Origin: Dehalococcoidia bacterium UBA3254
GTDB taxonomy: Bacteria > Chloroflexota > Dehalococcoidia > Dehalococcoidales > UBA3254
Assembly: GCA_002362735.1 (NCBI GenBank)
Contig: DEUU01000130.1
Location: 29,272-37,828 of the forward strand
Reading direction: 5' to 3'
DNA length: 8,557 nucleotides
Shown here one piece after another: positions 5,422-8,557 of this stretch. The translations under genes and the position numbers were made by a program. The notes below the pieces were generated by a model, which was given only the letters and a program-made list of their open reading frames with translations, was not told where the DNA came from and searched no databases. The first letter of the stretch is position 1. Each line of letters begins with the position of its first letter.

Positions 5422-6615
5422 TTACTCTCTCATCGCAATTGCCAGTTCCTGCCTGCTGATGCGGATCGCCGGAATTAGAGCTGACAACGTCACGGTAATT
5501 ATCGCCAGCGCTAAGCCGGCGCCGAATAACCCGAAAAAGGAAGAAATTGAAGGGAATAAAAACGGCATCTTCAAGGAAGCGGCAATAAAATCTTTGAAAA
5601 GATAGAGACCAGTACCCGCGATAATAATGCCGAAAATGGCGCCGGAAGCGGCTAATAAGCCGGCCTCCGTCAAAATCAGGCGAAAGACGAAATCAGGCAT
5701 AGCGCCGACAGCTCGCAAAACAGCCATCTCGCGCCGGCGTTCATTGGCCGCCATCGAAAAATTAACTCCCATCATCAAAGCAGCGAGAGCCCAGATGATG
5801 ATCGTGAGCGCGAAGAAACCCCAGAGAAGACCGTTCATCTGGTTACGGTAAGTACCGAATAAATTAGGACTTTCGATGGGAAACATGCCGGTGGTATCGA
5901 GGAGCATTTGCAGTGCGACTTTGTGTACGTCAACTCCCGGTTTTGTCTTGACCATGATTGCGGAGATGCTATTGGTGGGGATCTCAAGCGGGAGCACTGC
6001 TGTAGTTTGGGAAGACCTGGCCATATCCTGAGCGGTCTCCAGCGTCAGAAACATCGTCTGATCGATGCCGGTGCCGGTTGGTTCAAGATTGCCCTTAAGT
6101 GTCGTATAGTACCCGTAGATCTTGATGCCTTTTTCTCCATCCGGGACGAAAATATACTGACCTCCGATGACTTCACCTTTCTGGAGGCTCCTGCCCAGAT
6201 TACGTTCCAGCCACGGAGTGATGGTGAAATCAGTTTTCGGGTCGTAGACCACTATGAACATTTCGGAAACGGCACAACAAGACGCTCCGTACAAAGAAGC
6301 CAGATAAATCTGGGGAGACACCTTCTCCACTCCCTGAACTGCTGCAATCTTGTTGATGTTCTCCTCCGGCATCCAGACACTGGTAGGTTTGCCCATGAGC
6401 AAAGCGGTCTCAACTTTATCTTCAGCCCCTGCCGGAACCACGATAATATTCGCACCCAATCTGGCGATTCCGGAATCCAGGCTATTTTGGGAACCTTTAA
6501 TGACAATAGCGGTGGAAAGAAGGAACCCGGCGATCCCCAGCACACAGAGGAAGATGGCTACACTCCTGAATCCACTTCCCTGAATATTCTTGATGGCTAA
6601 CTTGATCATTTGCAT
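5422..6615 (-). CDS. ABC transporter permease, MacB/FtsX family
   Basis: A 397-residue permease with the MacB layout: one N-terminal helix (about 17-39), a large extracytoplasmic MacB-PCD-like domain (about 40-255) and an FtsX domain with three helices (about 262-285, 315-340 and 360-384). The loop NERRREMAVLRAVGAM (291-306) after the second helix is the hallmark coupling region of FtsX permeases. MacB-type systems act mechanically across the membrane rather than forming a classical channel. The external domain has an adjacent Cys pair (C113-C114) followed by a YDPKTDFTITPWLE stretch (124-137) that appears to define a subfamily. The start is the ATG at 6615-6613: AAGGA lies 7 nt upstream, overlapping the end of the DUF4418 gene, whose stop is 3 bp away. 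A second in-frame Met is at codon 3. The substrate is unknown. Confidence 0.92.
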   Translation of the reverse strand: MQMIKLAIKNIQGSGFRSVAIFLCVLGIAGFLLSTAIVIKGSQNSLDSGIARLGANIIVVPAGAEDKVETALLMGKPTSVWMPEENINKIAAVQGVEKVSPQIYLASLYGASCCAVSEMFIVVYDPKTDFTITPWLERNLGRSLQKGEVIGGQYIFVPDGEKGIKIYGYYTTLKGNLEPTGTGIDQTMFLTLETAQDMARSSQTTAVLPLEIPTNSISAIMVKTKPGVDVHKVALQMLLDTTGMFPIESPNLFGTYRNQMNGLLWGFFALTIIIWALAALMMGVNFSMAANERRREMAVLRAVGAMPDFVFRLILTEAGLLAASGAIFGIIIAGTGLYLFKDFIAASLKMPFLFPSISSFFGLFGAGLALAIITVTLSALIPAIRISRQELAIAMRE

Positions 6616-6618
6616 GGT

Positions 6619-7029
6619 CTAATCCTTATGTCTAAAACTCAACACCAAACCCCCGAGGCTGCCAACCATCGCGAGAGAGCCCAGTGCCAGCAGCGAAGGT
6701 TTCATGGCGGTATTACAAATATGGGTCGCCGTGCCGCAAGTCCCGATCAAACTGGTGGGAAGAGCGATTACCAGGGCACCCAAAATAATGCCCAATACCG
6801 ATAGAAATCTGCCGGATTCCGGGCGGCGGCTGAAGGACATCATAGCGCCGATACCGAGAAGAGGTATCGCCAGTGCGATTTCTCCCTGGGCAGTCCAGTG
6901 ACATTTCATCGGCTGGGTTGATCCGTTAGCCAGGGTAACAAGTTGACCATGAGCATAACAATCTGTGAACTGAGGCACTACGCCGATCCCAATGGCCATG
7001 ATAATCAAAGCTATTCCGAACCATTTCAT
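6619..7029 (-). CDS. DUF4418 family membrane protein
   Basis: A 136-residue protein with four predicted helices (about 3-19, 50-66, 75-92 and 111-131), first gene of the ABC operon. MKCHWTAQGE (41-50) and GTCGTATHIC (97-106) match my recollection of the DUF4418 family, which often accompanies this kind of FtsX transporter. All four cysteines (C24, C43, C98, C105) and H27, H44 and H103 fall in the two loops predicted to lie outside the cytoplasm, which suggests disulfides or a metal site. A GTG at 7041-7039 is an alternative start, but it overlaps the AAGGAGG Shine-Dalgarno (7047-7041) and cannot be used with it. The ATG at 7029-7027, 11 nt after that site, is preferred. The gene ends 3 bp before the permease ATG. 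Its role is unknown; an accessory subunit of the transporter is likely from context. Confidence 0.87.
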   Translation of the reverse strand: MKWFGIALIIMAIGIGVVPQFTDCYAHGQLVTLANGSTQPMKCHWTAQGEIALAIPLLGIGAMMSFSRRPESGRFLSVLGIILGALVIALPTSLIGTCGTATHICNTAMKPSLLALGSLAMVGSLGGLVLSFRHKD

Positions 7030-7040
7030 GATTAAGGACA

Positions 7041-7047
7041 CCTCCTT
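7041..7047 (-). promoter_or_regulatory. strong Shine-Dalgarno AAGGAGG that decides the DUF4418 start
   Basis: This is a perfect anti-16S match on the minus strand. It overlaps the upstream GTG (7041-7039) and lies 11 nt before the ATG at 7029-7027, so the ATG must be the start. Confidence 0.8.
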
Positions 7048-7071
7048 ACAATATTCTCCGGACTCATCTTA

Positions 7072-7101
7072 ACTCCAAGATATTCCTTCCACATTTGGAG
7101 T
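7072..7101. promoter_or_regulatory. inverted repeat ACTCCAA-N16-TTGGAGT
   Basis: Perfect 7-bp arms at 7072-7078 and 7095-7101, about 45 bp upstream of the DUF4418 start codon. They could be a regulator site or a leader hairpin. The spacer has no further symmetry. Confidence 0.35.
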
Positions 7102-7120
7102 ATTTTGTCCCTGTCGTTAA

Positions 7121-7134
7121 GTTAAGTCACTAAC
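7121..7134. promoter_or_regulatory. palindrome GTTA-AGTCAC-TAAC (operator candidate, operon side)
   Basis: 4-bp arms around 6 bp. It has the same length, arms and right half (ACTAAC) as the element at 7416-7429. It lies just downstream of the candidate -10 of the ABC operon (7152-7147). Confidence 0.35.
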
Positions 7135-7380
7135 CTGACAATTCTAATTATATCTATAAATTTGATGTTTTTCTTAAGTCTACGCTCATTTTTGCGGTTA
7201 GATATACGGTGGAGCTATGAGTCTGATTTACCTAACAGGGTTAAGTATAAAATACAAAATCGCAGTATTATTCAATTGAGTTCTATTTTCGGCAAATATT
7301 GATTCTCCGAGGTATCACTAATAAACACATTCCGGCACAGCCGAACGTCTGAGGCCAAAAAGTCGTTGACTAACTCAGTC

Positions 7381-7409
7381 TAGAATTTGGGGCGAGGTTC
7401 AGTTATAAT
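7381..7409 (+). promoter_or_regulatory. putative promoter of the M20 gene
   Basis: A perfect TATAAT (7404-7409) has only TAGAAT (7381-7386, 3/6) at the ideal 17-nt distance. The weak -35 suggests help from an activator. A start near 7416 gives a leader of about 27 nt. Confidence 0.5.
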
Positions 7410-7415
7410 AACGCT

Positions 7416-7429
7416 GTTAGTCTACTAAC
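7416..7429. promoter_or_regulatory. palindrome GTTAGT-CT-ACTAAC at the M20 transcription start
   Basis: Perfect 6-bp arms around 2 bp, placed directly after the -10 box and before the Shine-Dalgarno. This is a typical position for a repressor operator. It is the more symmetric member of the pair with 7121-7134. Confidence 0.45.
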
Positions 7430-7442
7430 CAGAGGTCAATCC

Positions 7443-8557
7443 TTGGAAATCAGCCAGTTAAAATCTCAAATTATAGCCAGAGTAGAATCTCACCGAGAAG
7501 AGCTTTGCAGCCTGAGCCGGAAAATTCATGATAATCCTGAACTGGGATTCCACGAGTTTAAAGCCGCAGAATGGCTTACCGGTTATTTGGAAAAATATCA
7601 TTTCAAAGTAGAACGCGGGACTTTTGGTCTGGAGACTGCTTTTCGCGCTTCCTATGGTAAGGGTTCTCCGGTAATTGCCTTGCTCGCAGAATATGATGCT
7701 CTCCCGGACCTCGGGCATGGCTGCGGCCATAACCTGATTTGTACTGCCGCAGCAGGCGGGGGAATCGCCGCCCAGCTGGCTGTTGATGAATATGGCGGCC
7801 AGATTGTAGTCATCGGAACACCGGCGGAAGAGCTTTACGGAGGTAAAGTGACCATGGCGCAGAAGGGGGCTTTTGCCGACCTGGATGCTGCGATGATGGT
7901 TCATCCCGGAGGTCATGACTCCGTAGTCACTGAAGCTCTGGCCTGTCAGGGTCTCTATATTGAATTCTTTGGTAAGTCCTCCCATGCTGCCGGCAGACCG
8001 GAAGCCGGTATTAATGCCCTGGAAGCGATGATTCAGTCATTTAACGGTATAAATTCGCTGCGTCAGCATATCCATTCCAAGGCACGGATACACGGCATCA
8101 TCACGGATGGCGGTCAGGCACCAAATGTTGTTCCTGCCCACAGCGCGGGTAGTTTTCTCGTCAGGGCAGCCGACGAAGCTTATCTGAAAGAGTTGAAACA
8201 AAGAGTTTTAAATTGTTTTATCGGCGCCGCTACTGCCACCGGAGCGCGATTGGAATACCGGTGGGACGAGCTTTGCTATGCTCCTCTATTGAACAATCTG
8301 ACCATGGCGCGGTTGTTCGTTCATAATATGCAGCAAATAGGGCGGAATATGAAGCTGGTAGACCCGGAGAAAAGTTTCGGCAGCACGGATTTCGGTAATG
8401 TCAGCCAGCTAGTGCCGGGAATTCATGCCTCGGTGGCGATTACCAGTCGACGCGGAGTAGTTACCCATTCACCGCAGTTTGCAGAGGCGGCTGTTTCCGA
8501 AAAAGGAATGCAGGGCATGCTGGATGCTGCCAAAGCCATGGCGATGACTGTCACTGA
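7443..8557 (+). CDS. M20 family metallopeptidase/amidohydrolase (PM20D2/AbgB-like), 3'-truncated
   Basis: An open frame of 371 codons from TTG at 7443 to the right edge with no stop; relatives have about 390 residues, so only the tail is missing. M20 enzymes use one or two metal ions to hydrolyse peptide or amide bonds, here probably of N-acyl amino acids or small dipeptides in the cytoplasm. Visible features are D85 in AEYDALPDLGHG, GCGHN (93-97, C94 and H96), the PAEE glutamates E129-E130, H154 in VHP, the lid-domain SSHAAGRPEAGINALEA (179-195) with H181, and H342 in THS. The AEYDALP-GCGHN pattern points to the ACY1L2/PM20D2 and p-aminobenzoyl-glutamate hydrolase branch. The start is supported by AGAGGT (7431-7436) at 6 nt spacing, and there is no ATG or GTG in frame nearby. 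The exact substrate cannot be read. Confidence 0.92.
   Translation, partial: MEISQLKSQIIARVESHREELCSLSRKIHDNPELGFHEFKAAEWLTGYLEKYHFKVERGTFGLETAFRASYGKGSPVIALLAEYDALPDLGHGCGHNLICTAAAGGGIAAQLAVDEYGGQIVVIGTPAEELYGGKVTMAQKGAFADLDAAMMVHPGGHDSVVTEALACQGLYIEFFGKSSHAAGRPEAGINALEAMIQSFNGINSLRQHIHSKARIHGIITDGGQAPNVVPAHSAGSFLVRAADEAYLKELKQRVLNCFIGAATATGARLEYRWDELCYAPLLNNLTMARLFVHNMQQIGRNMKLVDPEKSFGSTDFGNVSQLVPGIHASVAITSRRGVVTHSPQFAEAAVSEKGMQGMLDAAKAMAMTVT

Larger units (their letters stand above)
7030..7442. other. 413-bp divergent intergenic region with several operator-like repeats
   Basis: It separates the DUF4418-ABC operon (minus) from the M20 gene (plus) and contains no credible gene. It holds ACTCCAA-N16-TTGGAGT (7072-7101), GTTA-N6-TAAC palindromes at 7121-7134 and 7416-7429, GTT-GACT-AAC at 7365-7374 and an M20 promoter. 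For the operon the best -10 is TATAAT on the minus strand at 7152-7147. Its -35 is poor and the leader would be about 110 nt. The middle part is AT-rich and otherwise featureless. Confidence 0.6.

Noticed and set aside
5908..6600. 230-codon plus-strand ORF
   Set aside because: It is entirely antisense to the FtsX-type permease, which has clear family features; the product shows no domain.
7366..7371. TTGACT as the -35 of the M20 promoter
   Set aside because: It is 32 nt from the TATAAT at 7404-7409, much too far; it is better read as part of the GTTGACTAAC repeat.
7458..7985. 175-codon minus-strand ORF
   Set aside because: It is antisense to the M20 gene, which carries the conserved metal-ligand motifs in the plus frame.

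Overview
This is an 8.6-kb stretch of bacterial chromosome with moderate GC and ordinary housekeeping-plus-transport content. The gene mix is a complete tsaD beside a DUF4389 membrane protein, and a DUF4418 protein in an operon with a MacB/FtsX-type ABC exporter. A probable glycine/betaine-reductase component (GrdC-like) lies at the left edge. Together with a TG-n-TATAAT promoter that appears to drive tsaD without a leader, this would fit an anaerobic Chloroflexota-like (Dehalococcoidia-type) genome or another anaerobe. That assignment is an inference from gene content, not a measured placement. No rRNA, tRNA, CRISPR array, insertion sequence or phage gene is visible.

Layout, left to right. 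1-147 (minus): first 49 codons of a GrdC-like gene running off the left edge. 148-552: upstream region of that gene, with inverted repeats that can pair in alternative ways, a possible 17-codon leader ORF and a possible decayed small gene with an in-frame amber codon. 553-1734 (minus): drug-efflux-type MFS transporter. 1864-2631 (minus): alpha/beta hydrolase. 2632-2755: short divergent promoter region. 2756-3763 (plus): tsaD, needed for the t6A modification of tRNA. 3913-4581 (plus): DUF4389 membrane protein made of two related halves, with its own good promoter. 4608-4637: perfect 13-bp hairpin between convergent genes, probably a bidirectional terminator. 4707-7029 (minus): three-gene operon of DUF4418 membrane protein, FtsX/MacB-type permease and ABC ATPase, separated by 3-4 bp. 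7030-7442: divergent regulatory region with two near-identical 14-bp palindromes (GTTA-N6-TAAC). 7443-8557 (plus): M20 amidohydrolase/dipeptidase starting at TTG and truncated by the right edge.

How the parts work together. The only clear multi-gene unit is the DUF4418-permease-ATPase operon, probably an envelope transporter of unknown substrate. Its two membrane proteins carry cysteines predicted to face outside the cytoplasm: four, with three histidines, in DUF4418, and an adjacent Cys-Cys pair in the permease. Thiol/disulfide or metal chemistry is therefore the most testable idea. The palindromes suggest that this operon and the M20 gene could share a regulator. Two genes, the GrdC-like one and the M20 one, are cut by the window edges and were found by reading the frames directly.
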